Assembly (NCBI RefSeq): GCF_008017755.1 | Contig: NZ_VRTS01000004.1 | Location: 62,001-126,000, forward strand | From: Alkalisalibacterium limincola | Lineage (GTDB): Bacteria > Pseudomonadota > Gammaproteobacteria > Xanthomonadales > Xanthomonadaceae | Direction of reading: 5' to 3' | DNA length: 64,000 nt | Part shown: positions 17,720 through 27,465 of the stretch, in pieces | How positions within the stretch are numbered: position 1 is the first letter of the stretch | Layout: the number at the start of each line of letters is the position of its first letter | Notes under the pieces: model-generated | What the model was told of the DNA's origin: nothing | Seen by the model: the letters and a program-made list of their open reading frames with translations, nothing else | Databases searched by the model: none | Made by a program: the position numbers and the translations under genes

Positions 17720-18811
17720 TTGATACGTGTTCTGCCCAGTCCCCGCCTTGCCGTGGTGTTCGTCGCCCTGATGGCGCTGGCCCTGGCCGGTTGCCGCTCG
17801 GACAACGCCGGTGGCGGAGGGCAGATGCCCGCGGCCACGGTCACCACGACGACGGTGCAACCGGTGTCCTGGACCGACAGCATCCGGGCGCTCGGCACCG
17901 CGCAGGCGAACGAGTCGGTGATGATCACCGCAAAGGTCACCGAGACGGTATCGAGGGTCAACTTCGAGGATGGCGACCTGGTGGAGGCCGGCGACGTGCT
18001 GGTGGAGCTGTCGGGCCGGGCGGAACTGGCCGAGCTGGCCGAGGCGCGCGCAGGCTTGCAGGAAGCACAGCAGCAGTTGAACCGTGCCGAGCAGCTGGCC
18101 GAGCGCCAGCTGGTGTCGCGCAGCGACCTCGACACGCGCCGGGCCGCCGCGCAGTCCGCACGCGCCCGCATGGACACGATCAGCGCCCGCCTGGGTGACC
18201 GGGTCATCACCGCCCCGTTCGCCGGCGTGCTTGGATTCCGCGAGGTCAGTGCCGGCACGCTGGTCACGCCGGGCACCACGATCGCCAGCCTGGACGACAT
18301 CAGCCGCATTCGGCTGGAATTCACCGTGCCGGAAACCTTCATCTCCGCGCTGTCGGTGGGACAGGTGGTGGAGGCCGGCAGTGCGGCCTATCCCGAGCGC
18401 AGCTTCGAGGGTGAACTGCGCACGATCGGCTCGCGGGTGGATCCGGTCACGCGCTCGGTGACGGTGCGTGCCGAAATCGAGAACGCAGACCGGGCGCTGC
18501 GACCGGGCATGCTCATGACGGTGCGCATCATCCGCGCCCCGCGCGAGGCGCTGGTGATCCCGGAGATCTCCGTGGTGCAGGTGGGCGGCGATGCCTTCGT
18601 CTATCGGGTCAAGGACGACGACACCGTCGAGCGCGTGCCGGTGCGCATCGGCGCGCGTCGTGCCGGCGAAGCCGAGGTGGTGGAGGGAATTTCAGAGGGT
18701 GACCGGATCGTCGTCCAGGGCGTGGTGAAGCTGCGCGACGGTGCGCGCATCAGTGAAATCGCCGCAGAGGCTCCCGCCGACCCCGACGCCGTCACTGAAG
18801 CCGACGCCTGA
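17720..18811 (+). CDS. RND efflux periplasmic adaptor (membrane fusion lipoprotein)
   Basis: A 363-residue HlyD/AcrA-type adaptor anchored by a lipobox (LALAGC, about Cys25). Domains in order are a lipoyl half (TAKVTETVSRVNFEDGDLVEAGD), a short coiled-coil hairpin (residues about 100-150, AELAEARAGLQEAQQQL), the second lipoyl half (VITAPFAGVLGFREV) and beta-barrel plus membrane-proximal domains. It links the inner-membrane pump encoded next to an outer-membrane channel not encoded here. It starts with TTG at 17720, with AGGAG nine bases upstream. Ten bases separate it from the permease gene. Confidence 0.92.
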   Translation: MIRVLPSPRLAVVFVALMALALAGCRSDNAGGGGQMPAATVTTTTVQPVSWTDSIRALGTAQANESVMITAKVTETVSRVNFEDGDLVEAGDVLVELSGRAELAELAEARAGLQEAQQQLNRAEQLAERQLVSRSDLDTRRAAAQSARARMDTISARLGDRVITAPFAGVLGFREVSAGTLVTPGTTIASLDDISRIRLEFTVPETFISALSVGQVVEAGSAAYPERSFEGELRTIGSRVDPVTRSVTVRAEIENADRALRPGMLMTVRIIRAPREALVIPEISVVQVGGDAFVYRVKDDDTVERVPVRIGARRAGEAEVVEGISEGDRIVVQGVVKLRDGARISEIAAEAPADPDAVTEADA

Positions 18812-18821
18812 GGAACTGCGC

Positions 18822-21800
18822 ATGGTCCTTTCCGACATCTCCATCCAGCGGCCGGTCCTGGCGACCGTCATGAGCCTGCTGCTGATCGTGTTGGGCGTGA
18901 TGGCCTACAACACGTTGACGGTGCGCGAACTGCCCGACATCGATCCTCCGATCGTCTCGGTCAACGTGGATTACCCCGGCGCGTCGGCGGCCGTGGTCGA
19001 GACCCGCGTCACCCAGATCCTGGAGGATGCGGTCAGTGGCATCGAGGGCATCGAGAGCGTCGAGTCGCGCAGCCGCAATGGATCGGGTTCGGTCAGCATC
19101 GAGTTCAGCCTGAACCGTGACATCGAGGCCGCCGCGAACGACGTGCGTGACTCGATCAGCCGCGTGTTGTCCCGCCTGCCTCCAGAGGCGGACGCGCCGC
19201 GGGTGCAGAAGGTCGAGGCCGATGCACGGCCGATCATCTGGCTGAACATGGCATCCGACCGCATGGACACGCTGGAGCTGACCGACTACGCCGAGCGCTA
19301 CGTCAGCGACGCTGTCCGCCATCGACGGCGTGGCGGCCATCCGGGTCGGTGGCCAGCAGCGCTACGCGATGCGCATCTGGCTCGACAACCAGGCTCTCGC
19401 CGCGCGTGGCCTGACGGTGGCCGACGTGGAGGGTGCGCTGCGGCGCGAGAACATCGAGTTGCCGGCCGGAGCACTGGAGGGGGCGGCGCGCGACTTCACC
19501 CTGCGCATGACGCGCGCCTATCAGACCGCGGACGACTTCGCGGCGCTCAGCCTCGCGCGGGGAGAGGACGGCTACGTCGTGCGCCTGGGCGACGTGGCCC
19601 GGGTCGAACGGGGTTCGGCCGACCGGCGCGCCTACTTCCGCAGCAACGGCCAGCCCAACATCGGCCTTGGCGTCGTCAAGACCTCGACCTCCAACAGCCT
19701 CGACGTGGCACATGCGATCCGGGCAGAGGCCGAGCGCATCCAGCCGACATTGCCCGAAGGCACGAACATCTTCGTCGCCTTCGATTCGACGATCTTCATC
19801 GAGGCCTCGCTCGACCGCGTCTATCGCACCCTGGTCGAGGCACTGCTGCTGGTGCTCATCGTCATCTACCTGTTCCTGGGCAGCCTGCGGGCCGCCCTGA
19901 TCCCGGCGGTCACGGTGCCGATCTGCCTGGTCGCCGCCTTCATCGGCCTGGCCGCGTTCGGGTTTTCGATCAACCTGCTCACGCTCCTGGCGCTGGTGCT
20001 GTGCATCGGCCTGGTCGTGGACGATGCGATCGTGGTGCTTGAGAACAACCAGCGCGCGCCGATCTCGGCGAGCCGCCGATCGTGGCGGCCAAGCGCGGTA
20101 CCGCGCAGGTCGCGTTCGCGGTCATCGCCACGACCGCGGTCCTGGTGGCGGTGTTCCTCCCGGTCGGCTTCATGCAGTCCAACGCAGGCCGCCTGTTCCG
20201 CGAGCTCTCGGTGGCCCTGGCCGGCGCGGTGGTGATCTCGTCGTTCGTGGCCCTGACGCTGACGCCGATGATGTGCTCGAAGCTCATCCGCCCCAACAGC
20301 AAGCCGCGTGGCGTGAACGCCTGGTTCCAGGCCCGGCTGGCCTCGGTCAGCCACGTCTACGGGCGACAGGTCGCCTGGGTGGTCCGTCACACCGTGCGCT
20401 GGCGCGTGCTGGGGCTGGCCATGGTCTTCGGAGCGGTCGCGGCGTTGGCGGCGCTGCTGTTCGTGACCATTCCCAAGGAACTCACGCCCGACGAGGACCG
20501 CGGCACGCTGTTCGTGATGGTGCAGGGGCCGGAGGGTGCGGGCTTCGACTACACGGTCGCGCAGATGCAGGACATCGAGCGGGTCATGGACCGCTATCTC
20601 GGCGAGGACGGGCCGCTGGAGCGCGTGAACTCACGCGTGCCCGGCGGTTTTGGTGCCTCGGAGGAAATGCATACCGGCATGGCGATCGTCTTCCTGAAGG
20701 ACTGGGGCGAGCGCACGATGGACACCGGCGAGGTGGTCGACGCACTGCGCCGCGATTTCCACCAGGTACCGGGCGTGCGTGCCTTCGCCCAGGGCCGCGG
20801 AGGCGGGCTGGGCGGTGGTGGCGGACAGCCGCTGGTCTTCGTGCTCGGTGGCCCCGACTATGTCGAGCTGGCCGAGTGGCGTGACCGGATGCTGGAGAAG
20901 ATCGAGGAGAATCCGAACATCTTCGGCGCCGACTCCGACTACCAGGAAACGCGCCCGCAGATCCGCATCGACATCGATCGTGCCCGGGCCGCCGACCTGG
21001 GAATCTCGGTGCAGGAGGTGGGCCGCACGCTCGAGACGATGATGGGTTCACGTCGCGTCACGACCTACGTCGAAGGCGGCGAGGAGTACGACGTCATTCT
21101 TCAGGCCGAAAGCGAGTTCCGGGCCAGCACCGACGACCTGTTCAACATCTACGTGCGCTCGGAGCGGACTGGCCAGCTGGTCCCGCTCTCCAACCTGGTC
21201 ACGCTCAGCGAAGTGGCGGAGCCGGGCAGCCTGAACCGCTACAACCGGCTTCGCGCCATCACCATCTCGGCCAACCTGGCCGGGGGCTACAGCCTCGGCG
21301 AGGCGATCGACTGGGTGGAGACCACGCCCGCGCCGAACTGCCCGACTATGCCCAGATCGACTACAAGGGCCAGTCGCGCGAGTTCATCCGGGCCAGTGGC
21401 AGCGTCATGATCACCTTCGCGATGGCCCTGCTGGTCGTCTACCTGGTGCTGGCGGCACAGTTCGAGAGCTTCATCCATCCCTTCGTCATCATGTTCACCG
21501 TGCCATTGGCAGTGCTGGGCGCGTTGCTGGGCCTGTGGATCACGGGAGGCTCGCTGAACCTGTTCAGTCAGATCGGCATCGTGATGCTGGTGGGGCTGGC
21601 GGCGAAGAACGGCATCCTCATGGTCGAGTTCGCGAACCAGCTTCGCGACGAGGGTCGCGAGGTCACCGAGGCGATCATCGAGGCGGCCGACGTGCGCCTG
21701 CGCCCGATCCTGATGACGTCCGTGGCAACGATGGCTGGCGCGATCCCACTGGTCGTCGCCGGCGGTCCGGGTTCGGCCAGCCGCGCGACGATCGGCGTGG

Positions 21801-21958
21801 TGATCATCTTCGGCGTGGCCTTCTCTTCGCTCCTGTCGCTGTACGTCATCCCCGCGTTCTACTCGCTGCTGGCCCCCTACACCCGCTCGCCGATGTTCCT
21901 GACGCGCAAGCTGCAACAGCTCGAGGGGCGGACCCCCGAGGTGGGCGGACATGCCTGA
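18822..21958 (+). CDS. RND efflux permease, AcrB/MexF-like (three frameshifts)
   Basis: The proton-driven inner-membrane pump. It begins MVLSDISIQRPVLATVMSLL and has the porter-domain signature VDYPGASAAVVETRVTQILEDA, transmembrane motif VVDDAIVVLEN with the proton-relay aspartates, and PKELTPDEDRGTLFV. Breaks occur near 19312 (two bases lost in GCGC), 20066 (one base) and 21333 (one base); adding four bases gives exactly 1047 codons, the family norm. Likely substrates are drugs or organic compounds; they cannot be told from sequence. It overlaps the trmH-family gene by 8 bases. Confidence 0.93.
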
Positions 21959-22727
21959 GGCGCCGCGGCGAGCGGGACCGCGCCGGCCCGCCGATGCTCC
22001 GGCGGAGACGCGCCTGCATGGCCTGAACGCCTGTCTGGCGGTGTTCCGGCGCCGCCCCGACGCGATCCGGAAGTTGTGGTTGAGCGAGGACCGGGTGCCT
22101 GTGCTGCGCGAGGTCATGGCCTGGTGCGCCAGCCATCGCGTCGGCTACCGGATCGTGCCGCGCGAGGACCTGCAGCGGCTCAGTGGCAGCCAACACCATG
22201 AGGGCGTGTGCATGGCGGTGTTGCCGGCGCCGATGCCCCGTCTGGATGCGTGGCTAGACGGCCTGGCCCAGGGGCCATCGCTGGCCCTGTGGCTCGACGG
22301 CGTGGGCAATCCCCACAACCTCGGGGCCATCCTGCGCTCGGCGGCGCACTTCGGCGTCGCTGGCGTGCTCCTGCCTGCCGGCAGCGGGCTGGCCGTTTCG
22401 GGAGCGGCTGCACGCATTGCCGAAGGCGGCGCTGAATCGGTGCCACTCGTCGAAGCCGGGCAGCCGTCGAGTGCGTTCGCGCGCCTGCATGCGGCCGGCT
22501 TCACGCCGATCGCAACCGTGGTGCGCGGTGGGGACGACCTCTACCGCACCCAGCTGCCCGACCGTCTGCTGCTGGTCATGGGGGCGGAAGGCGAGGGTGT
22601 CGACCCGGCCATCGCGGCGGCCTGCGAACGCCGGCTGGGCATTCCTGGCACCGGTGCGGTGGAAAGCCTCAATGTCAGCGCCGCGACCGCCGTGTTCGTT
22701 TCCGAATGGGCGCGGCGGCACCACTGA
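21951..22727 (+). CDS. TrmH/SpoU family RNA 2'-O-methyltransferase
   Basis: A 258-residue SPOUT enzyme. A small N-terminal substrate-binding domain (LHGLNACLAVFRRRPDAIRKLW) precedes the knotted catalytic domain with motif 1 NPHNLGAILRSAAHFG, motif 2 LVMGAEGEGV and motif 3 GAVESLNVSAATAV, the S-adenosylmethionine pocket. It methylates a ribose in rRNA or tRNA; the N-terminal domain resembles RlmB and TsnR types. It starts inside the last codons of the pump gene, so it is co-transcribed with an unrelated operon. Confidence 0.88.
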   Translation: MPEAPRRAGPRRPADAPAETRLHGLNACLAVFRRRPDAIRKLWLSEDRVPVLREVMAWCASHRVGYRIVPREDLQRLSGSQHHEGVCMAVLPAPMPRLDAWLDGLAQGPSLALWLDGVGNPHNLGAILRSAAHFGVAGVLLPAGSGLAVSGAAARIAEGGAESVPLVEAGQPSSAFARLHAAGFTPIATVVRGGDDLYRTQLPDRLLLVMGAEGEGVDPAIAAACERRLGIPGTGAVESLNVSAATAVFVSEWARRHH

Positions 22728-22820
22728 GGCACCGCAGCCGGACCAGGGTGGCGACGCGTGGATTGCCCGACGGTTAACCTCTGGTTTGCGATGATGGCCG
22801 CCCGCGAGAGAGGCTTGAAG

Positions 22821-24041
22821 ATGCGTTGGACCCGGATCGTATCGAGTGCATTGCTGGTGGCCTGCCTGGCCTGGGCGCCGGCCCGGGCGGCGGACTACCG
22901 TGTGGAGTACCACGTCGCCTTCGAGCCCGAGCGCGGCGTCGCCCGGGTGCGCATCGATTACCGCCCCGGCGAGGGGCGCGTCAGCGAGTTCGACTTCAAC
23001 GTCGGAACCTCGCGCTACCGCAACGCCTCCGGCGATGGCGAGCTGGAGGTCGCCCAGGGGCGCATGGTGTGGAACCCGCCTGCCGACGGCGGCAGCCTGA
23101 GCTACGAGTACCGCGTGGATCGCCGCCGCCGGGGTGCCGGCTACGACGCCCGCATGACCCCCGACTGGGTACTGATGCGCGGGGACCACCTGGTGCCGGC
23201 GGCGGTCGTGACGAGTTCACGGGGCGCGGCGTCCGACGCCAGCCTGCATTTCGAATTGCCCGAGGGCTGGAGCGCCGTCGAGACCGGTTGGCCGCCGCGC
23301 GGGGAAGCCGCCACCTTCACCATCGACAATCCGGAACGTCGCTTCGACCGGCCCACGGGCTGGATGATCGCAGGCGACCTCGGCATCCGCCGCGAGCAGC
23401 ATCGCGACGTCGAGGTGGTGGTGGCCGCGCCTCGCGGCGACGGCATGCGCCGCAACGAGATCCTGGGGATGACCAACCTGGTGCTGCCGGAAATGCGCGA
23501 TGCCTTCGGCATCATGCCGGAGAAGCTGCTGATCGTCGGTGCCGGCGACCCGATGTGGCGCGGTGGCCTGTCGGGGCCCAACAGCCTGTACATGCATTCG
23601 GACCGGCCGCTGATCAGCGAGAACGCGACGTCGACGCTGGTGCACGAGCTCGTGCACATGGTGACCCGCGTCCAGGGCAACCAGGAGCAGTGGATCGCCG
23701 AAGGTACGGCTGAATACTATTCGCTCGAGTTGATGCGTCGCGTGGGGCTGATCAGCGAGAGCCGTTTCGAAAGGGCGCTGGAATGGATGCGCAACCGTGG
23801 CGAGGGCGTGCGTACGTTGCGCGATGTCCGCGCCCACGGCCCCAAGACCGCGCGCGCGGTCATCCTCTTCCACGAACTGGCCGGGGAGATCCAGGAGGCC
23901 AGCGATGGCGAGCGCAGCCTGGACGACGTCATGCGTCGCCTCATCGAAGTGCGCGTACCCAGCCTCCATGACCTGCGCGAGGCTGCCGAAGCGGTGATCG
24001 GACGCCCGTCCACCACCCTCGACAGCCCCTTGCTGGACTGA
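22821..24041 (+). CDS. Secreted gluzincin-like metallopeptidase, M61/M1-related
   Basis: A 406-residue exported protein with a signal peptide (cleavage near ARAA, residue 24), an N-terminal beta domain and a zinc site: HELVHMVTRV (HExxH) about residue 275, with the third ligand in EGTAEYYSLEL some 20 residues later. This is the gluzincin pattern of glycyl aminopeptidase (M61) and M1 families, but the protein is shorter than both and lacks the M61 PDZ domain. Likely a periplasmic peptidase. The start at 22821 has GAGAGAGG upstream; an earlier ATG at 22758 would spoil the signal peptide. Confidence 0.7.
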   Translation: MRWTRIVSSALLVACLAWAPARAADYRVEYHVAFEPERGVARVRIDYRPGEGRVSEFDFNVGTSRYRNASGDGELEVAQGRMVWNPPADGGSLSYEYRVDRRRRGAGYDARMTPDWVLMRGDHLVPAAVVTSSRGAASDASLHFELPEGWSAVETGWPPRGEAATFTIDNPERRFDRPTGWMIAGDLGIRREQHRDVEVVVAAPRGDGMRRNEILGMTNLVLPEMRDAFGIMPEKLLIVGAGDPMWRGGLSGPNSLYMHSDRPLISENATSTLVHELVHMVTRVQGNQEQWIAEGTAEYYSLELMRRVGLISESRFERALEWMRNRGEGVRTLRDVRAHGPKTARAVILFHELAGEIQEASDGERSLDDVMRRLIEVRVPSLHDLREAAEAVIGRPSTTLDSPLLD

Positions 24042-24043
24042 CC

Positions 24044-25465
24044 TCAGTCGCTTCCAGGCGGCGCGCTGCCGAAATCGCCCTCGGCCTCGGCGGCCAGCCA
24101 GGCGAAGACCGCGTAGGCCGCCACCTGCTGGTCGATGTCGCCGGCATCGATCTTGTCCAGCGTGTCGTCGGCGGTATGGTGGTAGTCGAAGTACAGCGTG
24201 CCGTCCTGGGCCAGTTGCGCCCAGGTCACGCCGCGGGTGGCCAGGGGAATGATGTCCGGCCCTGGCCCGCCGACCCCGCGCTCGGTCTCGATACCCAACG
24301 GGCGCAGGACGTCCCCGATCTGTTCGATCGCACCCCAGGCCTCGTCCTTGGCGTTGGAGCGGAGTGCATAGATCCGGCCGGCACCGAAGTCGCTCTCGGC
24401 GGCGATGACGTGTTCGCGCACGCGCGTGGCTTCGTGCTGGGCGTAGGCACGCGCGCCCAGCAGGCCGATCTCCTCGGCCGCGAACGCGATCACGCGCACC
24501 GTGCGGCGCGGACGTTCGGGCAGCTGGCCGATCAGGTGGCCGGCGGCGAAGGTGATGCCGATGCCGGCGCCGTCGTCCAGCGCACCGGTGCCGAGGTCCC
24601 AGGAGTCCAGGTGCGCACCGATCACCACCATTTCCTCCGGCGCCTCGCGGCCGATGAGGTCGCCGATGACGTTGTGGGAGGTGTACTCCCCGGGAGTCAT
24701 CGTCTCAAGCATCAGGCGGACGCTGACCGGCTCGCCCAGCGCGATCAGGCGCGAAAGCTGGTCGGCGTCGGGATTGGCCAGCGCGGCGGCCGGGATACGC
24801 GCGACACCGTCCTCGTAGCGCATCTGCCCGGTGTGCGGGAAACGGTGCTCGGCGGTGCTGATGGACCGGATCAGCAGGCCGATCGCGCCCTTGCGCGCGG
24901 CCTCGACGGCACCGGTCGATCGCGCGGCCACGGCCGGCCCGTAGCCACGGCCATCCCGGAAGCGCTGCATTCGGTTGGAGATGTAGGCGATCTTGCCTTC
25001 CAGGCTGCCGTCGGGTGCGTCGGCGAGGGCCTGCAGGTTCGGGAACTCGACCACCTCGGCTTCGATGCCCTCGGCCGGGGTGGCCACGCTGCCGCCCAGC
25101 GCGGTGATCTTGAGCGGCTGCGGAACGGTCCCGAGGATCTCGGCGCGCTCTTCCCCGCGCAGCCAGACGTCGAAGGTGACCGGAACGGTGGTGACGCGAT
25201 CGAAGCCCAGCGCCTCGAACTTCTGCTTGGCCCACTCCACCGCCCTGGCATCGGCCTCGGTTCCCGGCATGCGCGGACCGATCACGGTGGTGAGTTCCTC
25301 GATGATCGCGTATCCGGGATTTTCGGCCAGTGCGCGATCGCGCAGCCCGGCCGCGGTCTCGATCGCCGCTTCCGGAATGCGGGTCTCGCCGGCTGTGGCG
25401 GGCACTACGGTGCCCAGCGCGAGGGCGGCCAGCAGCATGGGAAGGGCGTGGGTACGTGGATGCAT
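24044..25465 (-). CDS. Secreted M28 family aminopeptidase
   Basis: A 473-residue exported metallopeptidase. A signal peptide (to about residue 26) is followed by a PA-type insert (AYISNRMQRFRDGRGYGPAV) and the M28 zinc site: GAHLDSWDLGTGALDDGAG (His and Asp ligands), AAEEIGLLGA (general base Glu and ligand), SDFGAG and YFDYHHTADDTLD near the C-terminus. It removes N-terminal amino acids from peptides, resembling carboxypeptidase Q and Ape-type enzymes. It is tail-to-tail with the gluzincin gene, with 2 bases between stops. Confidence 0.92.
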   Translation of the reverse strand: MHPRTHALPMLLAALALGTVVPATAGETRIPEAAIETAAGLRDRALAENPGYAIIEELTTVIGPRMPGTEADARAVEWAKQKFEALGFDRVTTVPVTFDVWLRGEERAEILGTVPQPLKITALGGSVATPAEGIEAEVVEFPNLQALADAPDGSLEGKIAYISNRMQRFRDGRGYGPAVAARSTGAVEAARKGAIGLLIRSISTAEHRFPHTGQMRYEDGVARIPAAALANPDADQLSRLIALGEPVSVRLMLETMTPGEYTSHNVIGDLIGREAPEEMVVIGAHLDSWDLGTGALDDGAGIGITFAAGHLIGQLPERPRRTVRVIAFAAEEIGLLGARAYAQHEATRVREHVIAAESDFGAGRIYALRSNAKDEAWGAIEQIGDVLRPLGIETERGVGGPGPDIIPLATRGVTWAQLAQDGTLYFDYHHTADDTLDKIDAGDIDQQVAAYAVFAWLAAEAEGDFGSAPPGSD

Positions 25466-25485
25466 TGGAACTCCTGAAATGACGA

Positions 25486-25505
25486 ACGCCGGCGCAGGCC
25501 GGCGT
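25486..25505 (-). repeat. ACGCCGGC hairpin between mscL and M28 gene
   Basis: ACGCCGGC and GCCGGCGT pair perfectly across a 4-base loop, downstream of mscL and 20 bases upstream of the M28 start. It is similar to the fba terminator stem and may terminate mscL transcription. No U-run follows. Confidence 0.5.
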
Positions 25506-25523
25506 CCGAGTGGGCCGGGGGAT

Positions 25524-25928
25524 TCAGCGGGTCCGCAGCGCGTCGCGGATCTCGCGTAGCAGCTTCGCCTCTTCGCTGGGCTCGGCGGGTGCCGGCTCCG
25601 GCGGGGCCGGTTCGGTGCGCTTCAACCGGTTGATCGCCTTGACCACCAGGAAGATCGCAAAGGCCACGATGACGAACTGTAGCAAGGCGTTGACCAACTC
25701 GCCGATGCCGATGGTCACGGCCTCGGCCTGCGCGGTGGCCTCCCGCAGCGTGATGACCAGGTCGTTGAAGTCGATGCCGCCGATCAGGAGGCCGAGGGGC
25801 GGCATGATCACGCGCTCGACGAGCACGGTGACGATGCGCCCGAACGCCACGCCCAGCACCAGGCCGACCGCCAGGTCGACGACGTTGCCGCGCATCGCGA
25901 ATTCCTTGAACTCCTTCGTCATGCTCAT
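25524..25928 (-). CDS. mscL: Large-conductance mechanosensitive channel
   Basis: A 134-residue homopentameric channel. It has the amphipathic N-terminal helix ([23 protein letters not shown]), TM1 and the periplasmic loop [16 protein letters not shown]2, and a charged C-terminal bundle ([14 protein letters not shown]). It opens under membrane tension to release solutes during osmotic downshock. Start ATG at 25928 (MSM) with a GGGGGA run upstream; the ATG two codons later is also possible. Confidence 0.97.
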   Translation of the reverse strand: MSMTKEFKEFAMRGNVVDLAVGLVLGVAFGRIVTVLVERVIMPPLGLLIGGIDFNDLVITLREATAQAEAVTIGIGELVNALLQFVIVAFAIFLVVKAINRLKRTEPAPPEPAPAEPSEEAKLLREIRDALRTR

Positions 25929-26039
25929 CGCTGTTTCCCCCGCGGAGTAATGTCCCGGCACCGGGTCGGGCCGGGCAGTGGCAGCCAGACTCTAACCCCA
26001 AAACAACCGCTTCCGGCCGGGAGCCGGGGCAGGTGCATG

Positions 26040-26742
26040 TCAGTCGCGGGCGAAACTGCCCTCGAGCACGACCAGGTCGTCGATGCCTGCCCTGTAGTGG
26101 TCGCCGGGTGACAGCGCCGCCACGCCGGCAGGCGTGCCCATGAACACCAGGTCCCCGGCGCGCAGTTCATAGAGCCGGGAGAGGGCGGCGATGACCTCGG
26201 CGGTCGACCACACCATGGTGTCGAGCGTGGCCTGCTGGCGTCGCTCGCCGTTGACCTCCAGCCACAGCCGGGCATCGGCCGGGAGACGGGCCTCGTCCAG
26301 CGGGACCAGTTCGCTGACCGGCGCGGAGCGGTCGAAGCCCTTGGCCGTGTCCCAGGGCAGGCGGCGCTCCTTGGCGATGGCCTGCAGGTCGCGGCGGGTC
26401 AGGTCGAGGCCGACGGCATGGCCGTAGACCAGCGCCCCGGCCTCTTCGATGCCGACGACGCCCCCCGGCATCGCGTCCCAGCGCCACGACCAGCTCGACC
26501 TCGTGGTGCAGGTCGCCGGTGGCCGTGGGAAACGGCATCTCTCCGCCGCCCGGAACCACCGCGTCGGCCGGCTTCATGAAGAAGACCGGCTGGCCGCGAT
26601 CGATGCTGGCGCCCATCTCGGCGGCATGGTCGGCGAAGTTGCGGCCGACGCAGTAGATGCGGTGTACCGGGAACCGTGCGTTGGATCCGCGCACCGCAAG
26701 CGAGGGCGCCGGCAGGACCGGCACGACGAAACGTTCGCTCAT
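26040..26742 (-). CDS. Fumarylacetoacetate hydrolase family protein (one frameshift)
   Basis: The N-terminal half contains RIYCVGRNFADHAAEMG and FFMKPADAV, the C-terminal half GLDLTRRDLQAIAKERRLPWDTAKGFD and LVFMGTPAGVAALSPGD. Together they match single-domain FAH hydrolases such as fumarylpyruvate and acylpyruvate hydrolase, with the metal site supplied by HHEVELVVALG. The halves are in different frames. An extra G in the G6 run near 26462 explains the break, and deleting it gives 233 residues, the usual length. It probably cleaves acylpyruvates during aromatic or gentisate breakdown, or acts as oxaloacetate decarboxylase. Confidence 0.88.
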
Positions 26743-26758
26743 GGGGTCGCCGTCCGGA

Positions 26759-27046
26759 TCAGCGGGGCAGGAAATCGTGCGGCTTGCGCACGACGTCGTA
26801 CTCGCCTTCGATGACGTGCGCATCGTCGGGGCCCGTGCGATGGCCACCCTGCCGGTGCACACCCATCAGCGCGGCCGCCAGGCGGCGCGTGGCGGTGAAG
26901 GCGAGCATGGCCAGGCCGATGAACAAGCCGAACACCAGCAGCATGGCCAGTACGGCGATGCCGAGCAGGGCCACCCCGAGTCGCAGCAGCGGATTGCGCG
27001 GGCGGCGGAACTCGAAGCGGGAGAAGCGGTAGCGGAAAGACTGCAT
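26759..27046 (-). CDS. Small single-pass membrane protein of unknown function
   Basis: Not recognised. The 95 residues begin with an arginine- and phenylalanine-rich segment (MQSFRYRFSRFEFRRPRNPL), followed by a long hydrophobic stretch (about 24-54, LGVALLGIAVLAMLLVFGLF and LAMLAF) that could form one long or two short helices. A hydrophilic tail ends EGEYDVVRKPHDFLPR. It lies 16 bases upstream of the FAH gene on the same strand and is divergent from the Rieske gene, so it probably leads that transcript. Confidence 0.55.
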   Translation of the reverse strand: MQSFRYRFSRFEFRRPRNPLLRLGVALLGIAVLAMLLVFGLFIGLAMLAFTATRRLAAALMGVHRQGGHRTGPDDAHVIEGEYDVVRKPHDFLPR

Positions 27047-27123
27047 GGGCGTGGATACCCTGTGGGACAATGCCCGCCCGTGGTGGCGGGACGCCCATGC
27101 TACAGAGTGGTGACAGGCCAATC

Positions 27124-27465
27124 GTGAGAACTTCGTTAAATCCGCCGCTGTGCCGCATCGACGCCATCCCCGAGGGCGGCGCGCTGGCGGCCGAGGCCCT
27201 GGTGGACGGTGAAGCCTGCGACCTGCTGCTCACCCGTGAGGGCGACCGGGTGCAGTGTTTCCACAATGTCTGCCCGCATGCCGGGCGGCGACTGGACTGG
27301 GCGCCGGGCCGTTTCCTCATCGACAAGGGGCTGCTGGTGTGTGCCGTCCACGGCGCGATGTTCCGCCGTGGCGATGGCGAATGCGTGAGCGGGCCCTGCC
27401 GTGGGCAGTCGTTGGCCGTGGTGGCGGTGGAAGTGCGCGACGGCGCGGTGCACCTGGTCGGTTAG
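27124..27465 (+). CDS. Rieske [2Fe-2S] domain protein
   Basis: A small soluble protein of about 113 residues with the two Rieske cluster-binding boxes CPHAGRRL and CAVHGAMF. It resembles the ferredoxin subunits of dioxygenases (NirD/BphF type) and would pass electrons in the cytoplasm. I place the start at GTG 27124 because ACAGG precedes it; an ATG at 27097 in frame is an alternative. No oxygenase subunit is next to it. Its stop overlaps the opposing stop of the SLC13 gene. Confidence 0.85.
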   Translation: MRTSLNPPLCRIDAIPEGGALAAEALVDGEACDLLLTREGDRVQCFHNVCPHAGRRLDWAPGRFLIDKGLLVCAVHGAMFRRGDGECVSGPCRGQSLAVVAVEVRDGAVHLVG

